Counted from the stretch's first letter, positions 17,516 through 27,126 are shown. The stretch is DNA of 64,000 nt from Rickettsiales bacterium (GCA_035765535.1 DASTXE010000004.1:62001-126000); one strand, 5' to 3'. Translations and numbers: made by a program. The notes: generated from the sequence alone by a model not told the origin.

Positions 17516-18283
17516 GGGCACCAAGGCAATTAGTTTTAGTTCTGGAAAAGCAGCCGGCCGCAGCGTGAACTGCTCATAACGCAACGTGCCGCGCTTAGGG
17601 TGATTGAACTGCCGTATTCCACCTTCTCTTGCCAATACGAGCTGCGATTTCCATGCTTCCGCAAAAGCCGCGCTCTGTTCGCTGAGTTCCTCCACCATGG
17701 CACGGCGCACAGGGTCTTCACGCAACCCTGCCGTATCGGCTCTGTACTCCGCCACCAGCCTTTGCGAGCGTCCTCGCCAGTCTGCAATAAACTTGCGCGC
17801 ATCCGTCGCAAGGAATACATAGCGCAGCAGATTGCGTTCGTTCTTCTTTCCAAGCCAGCCAGAAAATAGTGAAGCAGCAGCAGAGTTCCACACCACTGCA
17901 TCCCAATAGCGGTCGAGTATATACACAGGATGCTTCATCGCCTGCACAAGCGGCAAAAGCTGATGCGGTGCTTTATCCGCCGCCGCAGGCCGTGCTGGTT
18001 CGGAACGCATTCCCAGCGTATAGAGATAAGCACGTTCCGCCTGTGACATGCGAAGACCGCGCGCGATTGCCTGCAAGGTGCCTTGCGAAACACCCGTCGT
18101 GCGTCCTTGCTCGATCCACGTAAACCATGTCGGACTGACACCGCATAACGATGCCGCCTCTTCACGCCGCAGTCCCGGCGCTCGCCGTCTCCCGCCTGCG
18201 GGCAAGCCGAAATCCTCAGGTTTCAGGCGCTCCCGCATTGCACGTAAAAACTGCCCGAGCGCATTCGTATTCTTCTTTCGCAT
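17510..18283 (-). CDS. MmyB-like XRE-family transcription regulator
   Basis: 257 residues from ATG 18283. N-terminal helix-turn-helix (GRRRAPGLRREEAASLCGVS, then WFTWIEQGR) is the hallmark of the MmyB group in actinobacteria and proteobacteria. The C-terminal part (about 100-257) is the MmyB ligand-binding PAS-like domain, with HPVYILDRYWDAVVWNSAAA and LRYEQFTL. A longer in-frame start at 18382 would run through the operator and is unlikely. The gene is divergent from a methyltransferase across a large dyad at 18302-18331, so it probably controls both itself and that gene. Inducer unknown. Confidence 0.88.
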   Translation of the reverse strand: MRKKNTNALGQFLRAMRERLKPEDFGLPAGGRRRAPGLRREEAASLCGVSPTWFTWIEQGRTTGVSQGTLQAIARGLRMSQAERAYLYTLGMRSEPARPAAADKAPHQLLPLVQAMKHPVYILDRYWDAVVWNSAAASLFSGWLGKKNERNLLRYVFLATDARKFIADWRGRSQRLVAEYRADTAGLREDPVRRAMVEELSEQSAAFAEAWKSQLVLAREGGIRQFNHPKRGTLRYEQFTLRPAAFPELKLIALVPL

Positions 18284-18301
18284 GATTTTTTCTCTCTGAT
18301 A

Positions 18302-18331
18302 ACTGGTATTTATAATAGTATAATTACCAGT
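18302..18331. promoter_or_regulatory. 30-bp palindromic operator between regulator and methyltransferase
   Basis: ACTGGTA (18302-18308) and TACCAGT (18325-18331) are perfect inverted repeats, and most of the AT-rich 16 bases between them (TTATA...TATAA) also pair. It lies 18 bases upstream of the regulator start and 53 bases upstream of the methyltransferase. Confidence 0.65.
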
Positions 18332-18384
18332 ATTGTACCATGATAAAATATGGCTAAGCTCTGATATGAAACTCAGGAGCAACG

Positions 18385-19155
18385 ATGAAAGACCATTCCC
18401 AGATTATTCACGATCAGTACGACTCGCAAGCAAACGCTTATCTTATCAGCGCCGTTCATGCAGCCGGTCCCGATCTGCAATACGCCATTACGCTGGTAGA
18501 GAAAACCATTCCGAAAGGCCGTGGAAATTTTCTGGATATGGGGTGCGGCGGCGGTCATCTTAGTTACGCGCTGGCACCGCATGCACATCATGTCACTGCC
18601 GCAGATCCCTCACCGCAAATGGTGGCAACAGTCGCAGCGGCGGCTCAGGAAAAAGGTCTCGGCAATATTGAAACCGTGCGGGCAAGCGCGAATGATATGA
18701 CGTTCGCCACAGGCAGTTTCTGCATCGCAGCCTCACGTTATAGCGCGCATCACTGGCGCGACACCGAAGCCTGCATCGCGAATATGCGCCGCACTATCAA
18801 ACCGGGAGGATATTTATTGATGATCGATGTGGTGGGACATGAAGATCCGCTCGTGGATACGCATCTGCAGGCAATGGAATTACTGCGTGACCGTTCGCAT
18901 ATCCGCAACCTGACGATCCCTCAATGGCGGCAGATTATAACGCTGTCCGGCTTCGAATTGCTGGAAGAAAAAACATGGCCGCTTCCAATTGCGTTCGCTC
19001 CTTGGATCTCGCGCATGAAAACATCGCCCGAGCGTGAAAAGATAATTCTGACACTCCAGGCAGAATCCCCAGCTGAAGCAAAACAGGCGCTTCAATTTGC
19101 GCCGGACGGTTCTTTCATGCTGCAGACAGGTTTATTCTGGGCTAAAGCAGTATAA
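18385..19155 (+). CDS. SAM-dependent class I methyltransferase
   Basis: 256 residues. SAM-binding motif I is FLDMGCGGGHLSYALA (about 50-65); motif II region HHVTAADPSPQMV; later SRYSAHHW and the post-motif segment MRRTIKPGGYLLMIDVVGHE. The fold resembles small-molecule methyltransferases of the UbiE/Methyltransf_11 group. Shine-Dalgarno CAGGAG lies six bases before ATG 18385. Divergent from the MmyB-like regulator, suggesting inducible expression. Substrate unknown. Confidence 0.88.
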   Translation: MKDHSQIIHDQYDSQANAYLISAVHAAGPDLQYAITLVEKTIPKGRGNFLDMGCGGGHLSYALAPHAHHVTAADPSPQMVATVAAAAQEKGLGNIETVRASANDMTFATGSFCIAASRYSAHHWRDTEACIANMRRTIKPGGYLLMIDVVGHEDPLVDTHLQAMELLRDRSHIRNLTIPQWRQIITLSGFELLEEKTWPLPIAFAPWISRMKTSPEREKIILTLQAESPAEAKQALQFAPDGSFMLQTGLFWAKAV

Positions 19156-19158
19156 GCA

Positions 19159-20745
19159 TCATCTGCCGCGAGCGCCGGCACCAGCCAGCTGCGGAACCTG
19201 CTCCTGCGTGATACGCTCCACCCAGCCGCCCCGCGGCTGGTTGGCCATCTGCCACTCCCGGTCAATTGCGTCATTCCCACGTGCAACACCCTGCTCCTGA
19301 GCCACTTCCTGCGCAGCCATGAGCGCCACTGTGCGATAGGCGGATTCAACACCATGCCCCATGCGGTTGGCGGATTCAGACCTGTCCTCCATATGCATTT
19401 CACCCGGTACATAGGTTCCTGCTATGCCAAGGCCTTGCTGCGCCAACTGATCGAATGATTGCGCCAGATGGCGCAGTTTCAAATACTGTCCCTGCGAACA
19501 CGAGCTATAGCAGACGTTTTTAGGGTCCGGGCCGCCATACGATACCATCTGAGTATCAAATTCCTTATCGACTGTGCTATTATGCGCACGCGCATAATCT
19601 TCCAGGACCAGCTTCATCAATTCTTTCGGCTTATATTTTTCCGAAAGATCCGAGCCGATCATGAACACCGATTCGCCGGGCGCGCGGTTCCATACTTCAT
19701 ACCCCAGATGAGAAATAAAAAATCCGTCATTTTCCACGGGTGTTTTACGGCCAATAGTAATCTTGGTGCCATTGGTATATTGCAGCCGTTGCAATGTATC
19801 GATATCGTCAGGTGGAAGAAATTCCTCAATACCTTTGATATTGGCAATCGGGTGGGCTTGCGTTGCCAGCACAACCTGGTCGAACACCTGCTTCTCATCC
19901 TGTTTATCAAACCTAAGTGAAAACTTGCCATTCTCCTTGCCGATTTCGGTCATTTGGGTACCCAGGTGGAAATGCGCACCGCTTGCCCGGAGCGACGCCT
20001 CCAGCGCATCCGTCAACCGCTGTGTTCCTCCCTCAATCCGGTATTGGCAATCGCTCGGAATGAGGTCACCCTCTTTATTGGCGGTTTCATGCATGAATTG
20101 TAAAGCCGACATTTGCGACGCCGGACGCATACGTTCAGCGGCAAGACCTTGAGCGGCCATTGTAAGAATATTGGGATCAACAGTGGGCTTAGGCCTGAAG
20201 GTCAGCTTTTGCAGCCAGGACCTGTCATCCTTGATATTGCCCGCCAGCTCTTTCAGATATTGCGTCACAGACATATTATCCAGTTGCTGCGCGCGTTTTC
20301 CCGCCGGATCGTTTTGAATAATCTGGCTGTCCTGATAGACCTGTTCTGAAATCAACCGATATCCTTTGTTAAACTCTTCATCGGAAATCAGCTTGCCATT
20401 AGGCGTGTAATAACGGCTGGCCATTGTTTTATTGGCCTCGATATACTTTACACCCAGTTCATCAGCCATCGCCAGAATGCGCTTCTGGTTGGAATCGATA
20501 TATTCCCCGCCCTCATCTGCAAGATCGGTCTCTCTGGCACCCAGTTGCAGCGTATGAATTTTTCCGCCCGTGCGCGGTTTGGAATCGAATATATGGACTT
20601 CATATCCTTGCTTGGTCAATTCGTAGGCACTGGTCAGTCCGCTAAGACCAGCACCGATGACGGCAACAACGCGACGTCGGGGAGCAGTCCCTCCTGCATC
20701 CCCACTACTAATCGCTGAATTTTGTGTTCCGTCCGCGTCGGCCAT
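19159..20745 (-). CDS. FAD-dependent amine oxidase family protein
   Basis: 528 residues. N-terminal dinucleotide-binding motif VVAVIGAGLSGLTSAYELTK after a Gly/Ala/Ser-rich 25-residue leader without a signal peptide. Then RTGGKIHTLQLG and DEGGEYIDSNQ (FAD contacts), and a C-terminal FAD segment around GIAGTYVPGEMHMEDR. This matches the flavin-containing amine oxidoreductase family, which includes monoamine oxidase and phytoene desaturase relatives. Substrate cannot be inferred. Ends three bases from the convergent methyltransferase and follows mrp on the same strand after 88 bases. Confidence 0.85.
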   Translation of the reverse strand: MADADGTQNSAISSGDAGGTAPRRRVVAVIGAGLSGLTSAYELTKQGYEVHIFDSKPRTGGKIHTLQLGARETDLADEGGEYIDSNQKRILAMADELGVKYIEANKTMASRYYTPNGKLISDEEFNKGYRLISEQVYQDSQIIQNDPAGKRAQQLDNMSVTQYLKELAGNIKDDRSWLQKLTFRPKPTVDPNILTMAAQGLAAERMRPASQMSALQFMHETANKEGDLIPSDCQYRIEGGTQRLTDALEASLRASGAHFHLGTQMTEIGKENGKFSLRFDKQDEKQVFDQVVLATQAHPIANIKGIEEFLPPDDIDTLQRLQYTNGTKITIGRKTPVENDGFFISHLGYEVWNRAPGESVFMIGSDLSEKYKPKELMKLVLEDYARAHNSTVDKEFDTQMVSYGGPDPKNVCYSSCSQGQYLKLRHLAQSFDQLAQQGLGIAGTYVPGEMHMEDRSESANRMGHGVESAYRTVALMAAQEVAQEQGVARGNDAIDREWQMANQPRGGWVERITQEQVPQLAGAGARGR

Positions 20746-20833
20746 AAGAATCCGCTATTGTAACAATCTTTTAATAATAGCAGATTATAGGCTGTATAAT
20801 ATGAAGATTTTATTAAGATTACCCGTTTTGGCA

Positions 20834-21934
20834 CTAGGCAGAAGCGATGATTTTCCGGCTTATTTCATCGTAAAATCCATTACTTCCGGCATAATGCCTC
20901 CCCTCATCGGAAGCAGCCCGCAGTTCCATGTCAATCGGCACCTGCCCTAAAAGAGGGGCTTGAGCGGCGGCGGCCAGCCTTTCACCACCCCCAGTACCGA
21001 AAATCGCATGGGTCTGACCAGTGGCAGGGTCGGCAAACCCGCTCATATTCTCAATAACGCCAATAATCGGTATGCTTACCTTTTGAAACATATCGACCGA
21101 TTTACGGGCATCCGCAACGGCCACTTCCTGCGGCGTCGTCACGATGACCGCACCGTCCACCGGCACCTGCTGCGCGAGGCTGAGATAGACATCTCCCGTT
21201 CCCGGCGGCATATCGATCAGCAGCACGTCCAGCGGATGTTCCTCATCCCCCCAGGCTACGTCACGAAGCATCTGGTGCAATGCTTTGGTGACCTGAGGCC
21301 CGCGCCAGATGACAGCTTGTTCCTCACCAATCAGCAACCCGATCGACATACAGGCGATCCCCTGCGATATGATCGGCATAATCCTGTTCTGAACGATCTC
21401 AGGCTTGCCCGAAATTCCCATCATACGCGGCAGCGACGGGCCGTAAATATCCGCGTCCAACAACCCGACACGCTTTCCCTGCCGTGTGAGCGCATGCGCG
21501 ATATTAACCGAAGTCGTCGACTTGCCTACTCCTCCCTTACCGGATGCCACAGCAATCACGCGTTTCACATACGCCACCGGTGTAGTATTCCAGACCGCTT
21601 TCTTAGCAGGCCCTGCAGGCGCACTCGTCCCCCCTGTCGTTTCAGCCGTCATAACAACAGTAACGGAAGTCACTTCCGCTATCTTACGCACAGCCTTTTC
21701 GCACGCTGCCTGCAACGGACCTTCTCTGCCTGTCTGAGCGGGACCAAGCGTGATGACAAAACTTACTTTACCGTCTTCGCTTACACGAAGACCGGAGACA
21801 AGTCCTTTGCTCACGATATCGCCATCCTCGAGCCTGACGTTTCTGAGCGCGTCCATAATCGTTTCCAGCGTAAGCCCTGCCATATCATCTGTCCCGAATG
21901 AAAGAAATTTTTTTGCCACCTGCAATAGGCGCAT
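20834..21934 (-). CDS. mrp: Mrp/ApbC Fe-S cluster carrier ATPase
   Basis: P-loop scaffold that delivers Fe-S clusters. 366 residues: N-terminal MIP18-like domain (ETIMDALRNVRLEDGDIVSKG), then deviant Walker A VASGKGGVGKST, LLDADIYGPSLPRMMG, and DMPPGTGDVYLSLAQ. The C-terminal CxxC of E. coli Mrp is replaced by ADPATG after ENMSGF, as commonly seen in alphaproteobacteria. ATG 21883 (MAGLTLE) is an alternative start 17 codons downstream. Follows virB6 on the same strand after 96 bases. Confidence 0.93.
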   Translation of the reverse strand: MRLLQVAKKFLSFGTDDMAGLTLETIMDALRNVRLEDGDIVSKGLVSGLRVSEDGKVSFVITLGPAQTGREGPLQAACEKAVRKIAEVTSVTVVMTAETTGGTSAPAGPAKKAVWNTTPVAYVKRVIAVASGKGGVGKSTTSVNIAHALTRQGKRVGLLDADIYGPSLPRMMGISGKPEIVQNRIMPIISQGIACMSIGLLIGEEQAVIWRGPQVTKALHQMLRDVAWGDEEHPLDVLLIDMPPGTGDVYLSLAQQVPVDGAVIVTTPQEVAVADARKSVDMFQKVSIPIIGVIENMSGFADPATGQTHAIFGTGGGERLAAAAQAPLLGQVPIDMELRAASDEGRHYAGSNGFYDEISRKIIASA

Positions 21935-22030
21935 AAGATAACCTGATATTCTGCTGAAACTGCTATAGACCTATAAACAACAGGAGGTCAGCGCAAGCAG
22001 AAAATTCGCAGATGCTTCATGCTCTGCCGC

Positions 22031-24601
22031 TCAAACATTAATGGAATTCAGTCCTGCTGCTATATGTTCAAGTTCACTTTCTGACGTCGCAAGCCCAACA
22101 TGGGTTTTCGCTGAGTCCAGCATAGCCTGCAGGCGCATACGGTCGCCATCAGATAAATTAGCACTCTTGAGCCTTGCTTCCATCTGGCCGATTCGGCCAT
22201 TTACAACTGCTTGCTGCATCTTCATGGTCTGGCGGTGAGCAGTGTCACGCTGGGCGATTTGTTCTATTTCCTGCGACGGCACAAACTTAATAAAGCCAAG
22301 ACTCTTATTTTCCTCCACGGAACCGGAAATGCTCTTCTTCTTATGACGCGCCATCATTTTGTCATAAGCTTCCTTGGTCTGATCGCCCTGACTGTAGCGA
22401 CCGGGATCCATGCTGCTTTCCTTAAATAACTTTCCGTCGCGCCTGTTCTCAAAGAAACCTGCACGTAGAGTCTCACCATGCGCACCAGGCATTGTCGCCA
22501 TACTGTACTGATTATTCCTGAATCGAGCCACCTCCTTATACTCCTCGGCCTTCCTCCCTGCCCAATCAAGATTTTTATTTAATCGTTGCAAAGCCTTGCG
22601 CGCAGCTGCAATATCCTGCTCGCTGGCTCCTATCTGCCTCAACCGTTCCATTTCAGCCAAAGCCTGATCGCGCATGGCTTCCGCATCCTGAAGCACCTTA
22701 TGGGCGCGGTCAGCATCAAGAGAAGCACGCTTCGCCCGCATCTCTGCGAGTGCTTTGGCATTCTTGGCCGCACGTCCCGCAATGCCTCTTTCATCCGCCC
22801 CGCCATGCTTCAGCGCTGCTATCATGCCGCCATGGCGCACCATTTCCCCTTCCTCATTCTCCTGCTCATAACCGAATATACCGTTGGCTAAGCGCTTCTT
22901 GAGATTGCGCCCCATATTGCGAGGATCGCGTATGGTGCTGATTAATCCCGCGCCTCCCTGCGGTCGTTTCAGCGCATTTTGCCGGAAGGCGGCATATCCT
23001 GCCTGAATGGATTCAATACCGGGGAGATTAAGCCCCTGCGGCGTTCCGCCCGCGCCCAGCGCAAGCCCCACTCCCTGACCGCTCAGTTCTTTAGCAAGAT
23101 TGGGAGCTTTCTTGATAAAATCGCCCAGTACCTTGGAAATGATATAGATCGCGAGCGCCTGCGTAATGGCAAAAATCACAAAATCACTATGCTGCAGCAG
23201 GTTCAGCAGCGGAATAACATAGTAATTGTGATCGGTGCTGAGCATATATCCGGCATCTTCAGCCTGCTTCATCGTTGCAGCCTTGTGCAGCACACAGGCA
23301 ATGCTCGCAGGCGTATTAAGTCCCGCAGGGGTAATGTTATACTCGCATACGGAACAGAAATGCACCGGCACTGTTAAAGGCGGAATACCGAGCGTACCCG
23401 TATATTCTTTCAGTACGCTGATCAGCTGGATAAAGAACTGGGCAATGGGAAGCATCGCAAGCACCGCCATGAAGCCGAACATCACCACCATCTGCAATGT
23501 GAACGACACCAGATGCTTCAGCCATGCCTGGAATAACGGCATGGTCGTGCGGAAAAGTGCGAAAGACATGAAGAACGGCGCGAACACGAACAGGAAGCTG
23601 ATCAGCACGATCGCCGTCAGATAGTTCAGTAATGCGCGACAGAAGTTACCGATATAGCCGATAATCGCAATAATCACGAAGATTACCAGGAACGGCATGA
23701 AATAAAGCATCAGATACAGAAAAAGCGCCGCCCAGAAAATACAGACAGGAGGAACATTGGTAAGGGTAGCGCCCGTAGTCTGGGCCATATTGCCGGAAGA
23801 CGCACCGGAAAACACGCTGAGGATGATATTATCGGGCTGCGTAAGGCTCGGCACCGCGCCACCGCTGGGAATGGCAGCCAGTACGATATTCGTCGCCTCT
23901 TCCGCAAAATTCATAAAGAATTTATAGGCAACGCCAATTCCCCAGTCTGCATTCATGGCAAAGGCCCAGATAAGCGCCACCTTGAACAGAACCACGCTGG
24001 CTTCTTTCATGGTGAGACGGGAAATACCGCCCATGATCATGGCACCAAACACCGTGATGAACAGCGTTACGGCAGCAGAAAGGGGGAGGCGCAATGCGTC
24101 GGCCATAGCGCAGTACATGGAGGACATGACCTGGCCTATCGTGCTTTTGAAGAAGAACAGAACATGTCCGAATACGGCGCCCACCGGATCGGTCGTCTGC
24201 TGGATCGTCTGATTCATCTCGAAAAGATTGCCTACCGGCGTCGCCCCGTTACAGGTAAAAGTAGGAGCGGCGCTTGCCGTGCAGGCATAATTATGCCCCA
24301 GCGCCTGCATGATGCTTGCCGCACCGAAAATCAGGGCGACACCGGCAGCAATGATAAAACCACTGCCCCACGACGCTCTGCCGAACATAAGCATAATACC
24401 AACGCCGATGATAGCGACCGAAGCAAGCGCCTTGCCCGTCGTCCCGTTCATTGCATTGGTGATAACGCAGATCGTATCCGATATTTCACCGGCCGCTGCA
24501 TAACCCGGCAGCAGCAAGGCGGCAAGCATAACAGCACACATCACCTGCCAGCGCCGAATCCTGCCGCTGAGAAAGTGAAATATCGTTATGCGCCCGTTCA
24601 T
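22031..24601 (-). CDS. virB6: VirB6/TrbL with an N-terminal VirB2-like pilin domain
   Basis: Polytopic inner-membrane component of the T4SS, 856 residues. Residues 1-40 form a signal-like leader (AALLLPGYAAAG). Residues about 40-115 align with the VirB2 encoded at 27150: shared pieces are NG-TGKA-A-VAII-VGI, SWG and AAGVALIFGA. The VirB6 core follows (about 135-560) with repeated hydrophobic segments and the conserved aromatic region of TrbL/VirB6. A cytoplasmic tail (about 570-856) is charged and coiled-coil (LDADRAHKVLQDAEAMRDQA). Starts seven bases after the virB4 stop. The fusion is the odd feature. Confidence 0.9.
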   Translation of the reverse strand: MNGRITIFHFLSGRIRRWQVMCAVMLAALLLPGYAAAGEISDTICVITNAMNGTTGKALASVAIIGVGIMLMFGRASWGSGFIIAAGVALIFGAASIMQALGHNYACTASAAPTFTCNGATPVGNLFEMNQTIQQTTDPVGAVFGHVLFFFKSTIGQVMSSMYCAMADALRLPLSAAVTLFITVFGAMIMGGISRLTMKEASVVLFKVALIWAFAMNADWGIGVAYKFFMNFAEEATNIVLAAIPSGGAVPSLTQPDNIILSVFSGASSGNMAQTTGATLTNVPPVCIFWAALFLYLMLYFMPFLVIFVIIAIIGYIGNFCRALLNYLTAIVLISFLFVFAPFFMSFALFRTTMPLFQAWLKHLVSFTLQMVVMFGFMAVLAMLPIAQFFIQLISVLKEYTGTLGIPPLTVPVHFCSVCEYNITPAGLNTPASIACVLHKAATMKQAEDAGYMLSTDHNYYVIPLLNLLQHSDFVIFAITQALAIYIISKVLGDFIKKAPNLAKELSGQGVGLALGAGGTPQGLNLPGIESIQAGYAAFRQNALKRPQGGAGLISTIRDPRNMGRNLKKRLANGIFGYEQENEEGEMVRHGGMIAALKHGGADERGIAGRAAKNAKALAEMRAKRASLDADRAHKVLQDAEAMRDQALAEMERLRQIGASEQDIAAARKALQRLNKNLDWAGRKAEEYKEVARFRNNQYSMATMPGAHGETLRAGFFENRRDGKLFKESSMDPGRYSQGDQTKEAYDKMMARHKKKSISGSVEENKSLGFIKFVPSQEIEQIAQRDTAHRQTMKMQQAVVNGRIGQMEARLKSANLSDGDRMRLQAMLDSAKTHVGLATSESELEHIAAGLNSINV

Positions 24602-24608
24602 AAGAATT

Positions 24609-27041
24609 TTATATATTTCTAAGAAATACCGGCATCCATTGCACAGGTTCCGTTCCGTGCTGTTCCATCATTTTTTCCATAAGTTGCAACGCATCGGAAT
24701 GTGCTGAAAGGACAGCAAGAATATCCCTCATCTCTCCGATGTTAAGCTCACATACGATAGTCTCGCGATCCCGCTTGACCATAAAATGACGGTCATCCGT
24801 GTTCATGGCCGCAAGATAGGCGATTTCATTGTCGGTCAGCCGGAATGCAGTCGCATAAGCATCGTCAGGTACGGGATCGGGCAGGTAAATCTGCGTTGCC
24901 GTTTTTTCCACCAGAAGCGCATTCAGTCCGCTGCCGAATGCATCCGAGATATGATCGGTCTCCATGATTACCATGGCGTTATGCGCCCGCAGATCGTCCA
25001 GGAGCTGGTCGAGCTGAGGATAAAAATAGGAATTGTCCAGCAGCGTCCAGGCTTCCCGCAACACAATAATCGTAGGCTTGCCATCCAGATGCTGGCACAT
25101 GCGATATAATAAATAAGCCACAACAGGGATAAGCGGTTCGCCATGCTGCATCAGGGTGGTCATTTCCAGGCCGACGATCTTGGCGTCAAAGATCTTCGGC
25201 TCTGGACCGGAAGAAAATACACTCGCAAATTCCCCGCCTTCCATCCATGCGCGGAATGCCTCCGCAGCTTCCGCGTTATGCTGGCGCAGAAAACCGATAC
25301 AGGTGGCAAGGTTGCGCTGTTCAGGCGGAAGCACAATCACATCGGCAACTGCCTGCTTACACAAGGCTGGCAAGTCTGCAATAGCGGCTCCGGCATTCCC
25401 TGCAAGCGTCGTAAGCCATCCGCCTAAAAATGCACGGTTCCGCGGCGTATCTTCCAGCATGAACGGGTTCATACTGGTATGGGCCTGCGGCCTGCTGTCA
25501 TCTCCCGCAAACGTATTGTAATATTGGCCGCCAAGGCTTCTTAGAAAAATTTCTGCGCTGCGATCGACATCGAAATAGAACAGACGATTATCAAACTTGC
25601 GCGCTTCCGCCAGCAGGAAATTGAGCAGCACGCTCTGCCCTGCTCCCGGCTGTCCGACAATCAGTGTATGACCATTGTCGCCTTTGTGAAAGTTAAAGAA
25701 ATAAGGCGTATGTGCCGCCGTATGGAATGTGGTAACTGCCGGTCCCCAGTGGTTGTTATGCCCATTACCGGCCGAGAGGTTGCTTAAGTTTGCAAAACCG
25801 CCAATACGGGCGGTGTTAATGGGGCGCATACGCTTGATAAATTCAAAATTGCCCGGTAGCTGCGCCCAGTAGCATTCTTCGGATTTGATATCCTCGCGCA
25901 TAGGGGTCATGCCCAGCGCCGAGAGTGCTTTGGCCGCATTAGCCACCCCACTTTCCAGCGCCTTGATGGAATCCGCCAGCAGGAAGATATTGATCTGGTG
26001 CTGTCCGAAATCCGTCTTGTTACCCTTGTTGCTCTCGATAATATCTTTCAGCCCTATCCGGTCATAAAGCCTTTGGGACTTGCTCGTAACAAGCAGCTCC
26101 TTCTGGTATTCATAGCCCTGGACAGCAAGCTTGGCGGTAAGGAATTCAAAGCTCTGGCTGATAATAAATTCTGCGGGAATCTGCAGCAGCAGATCCAGTG
26201 CGCCGATCTCCAGTTCGCGGTATTCCCTGACGGTTAGGATAGCACCAAAGCGGCGCTTATTATCGGCGCGCATACGTACTTCCATGGCATTATAGCCGAA
26301 CGTCACATCATAATCCGTAAGCGCGTGGGAGAGATTCACCTCTTTTAAGGGGAATTCGATATCCCGCAAGGTAGTGAGCTTACCCAGAAATTCGCATATA
26401 TCAGAGTAATAGCGCCCGTCGCGCTTGCTCACCCCCAGCAGTTCGGCGCCAAAGCAATTGAGAATCGGCAGCATTTTCGCCGTCAGCGCATTGATCTCTT
26501 CGCAAGCCTTATCGATAGCGCTCTCGAAATAGCGGTTGAGCATCGTCGGCATCATGCAGCGCGTCATGATTTCCGATTCAAAAACCTTGGCGCCCTTGCC
26601 TTCGCGCACAACCGTAAGATAGACTTCATTGACGAACTTGTGTTCCCAGTCATTCTTATCGTTCCAGAAATGATCGAGATAGCCGGCGAAATCGCGCTGG
26701 TATTCGCCATCCGTCTTAAGGCTCTTGCGGCGGCGTATAGTGTGTATCCACACCGCGTATTTTGTGGAGTCGATGCACTCCTTCACAGCCTCGCGTATTT
26801 TATCGCGCAAGGTTATATCTTCATGGATATTCTCTGCCAGCTCGTGGACAAAGCCTGTAATTCTTATGGTCTGGAGGACTTCACCGTTCTTGGTGACGAT
26901 GGTATGGGGGTCCCAGTGACAGGCATAGGGGACGAAATCCCCTTCAATGACATCATCCGTTATGTCACGGAACTCTTCAAGATTCTCAGCTGTCGCCTCC
27001 TCCTTCTTCTTCAAAAACGACGCTAAAATAGTGTTTTTCAT
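24609..27041 (-). CDS. virB4: VirB4 ATPase-family protein with degenerate Walker motifs
   Basis: T4SS motor-family protein, 810 residues, full length with the CagE/TrbE/VirB N-domain (about 150-370) and C-terminal RecA-like domain. The P-loop reads GQPGAGQS, so the catalytic lysine is Gln469 (codon CAG). Walker B reads IIVLREAW, with Arg662 (CGG) where VirB4 has Asp. The following FATQ-like motif is METD. The overall frame is intact and otherwise well conserved (AHNAMVIMETDHISDAFGSG), so this is a maintained, probably non-hydrolysing copy. Rickettsial T4SSs carry two VirB4 copies; an active one may lie elsewhere. It sits between virB2 and virB6. Confidence 0.92.
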   Translation of the reverse strand: MKNTILASFLKKKEEATAENLEEFRDITDDVIEGDFVPYACHWDPHTIVTKNGEVLQTIRITGFVHELAENIHEDITLRDKIREAVKECIDSTKYAVWIHTIRRRKSLKTDGEYQRDFAGYLDHFWNDKNDWEHKFVNEVYLTVVREGKGAKVFESEIMTRCMMPTMLNRYFESAIDKACEEINALTAKMLPILNCFGAELLGVSKRDGRYYSDICEFLGKLTTLRDIEFPLKEVNLSHALTDYDVTFGYNAMEVRMRADNKRRFGAILTVREYRELEIGALDLLLQIPAEFIISQSFEFLTAKLAVQGYEYQKELLVTSKSQRLYDRIGLKDIIESNKGNKTDFGQHQINIFLLADSIKALESGVANAAKALSALGMTPMREDIKSEECYWAQLPGNFEFIKRMRPINTARIGGFANLSNLSAGNGHNNHWGPAVTTFHTAAHTPYFFNFHKGDNGHTLIVGQPGAGQSVLLNFLLAEARKFDNRLFYFDVDRSAEIFLRSLGGQYYNTFAGDDSRPQAHTSMNPFMLEDTPRNRAFLGGWLTTLAGNAGAAIADLPALCKQAVADVIVLPPEQRNLATCIGFLRQHNAEAAEAFRAWMEGGEFASVFSSGPEPKIFDAKIVGLEMTTLMQHGEPLIPVVAYLLYRMCQHLDGKPTIIVLREAWTLLDNSYFYPQLDQLLDDLRAHNAMVIMETDHISDAFGSGLNALLVEKTATQIYLPDPVPDDAYATAFRLTDNEIAYLAAMNTDDRHFMVKRDRETIVCELNIGEMRDILAVLSAHSDALQLMEKMMEQHGTEPVQWMPVFLRNI

Positions 27042-27095
27042 GGCTCAAAAACCCAAGGTCAGGAAGCATCTTTCTATACTAACGAAAACTTCTAA

Positions 27096-27126
27096 GGCCC
27101 CTCCCCCGTAAAACGAGGAAGGGGCC
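27096..27126 (-). terminator. Stable hairpin between virB2 and virB4
   Basis: GGCCCCTCCCCCG (27096-27108), loop TAAAA and CGAGGAAGGGGCC (27114-27126) pair over 13 positions. On the minus strand it lies 24 bases after the virB2 stop and lacks a full T-run. It probably acts as an attenuator or 3' stabiliser that lets pilin mRNA exceed virB4 mRNA. Confidence 0.6.
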
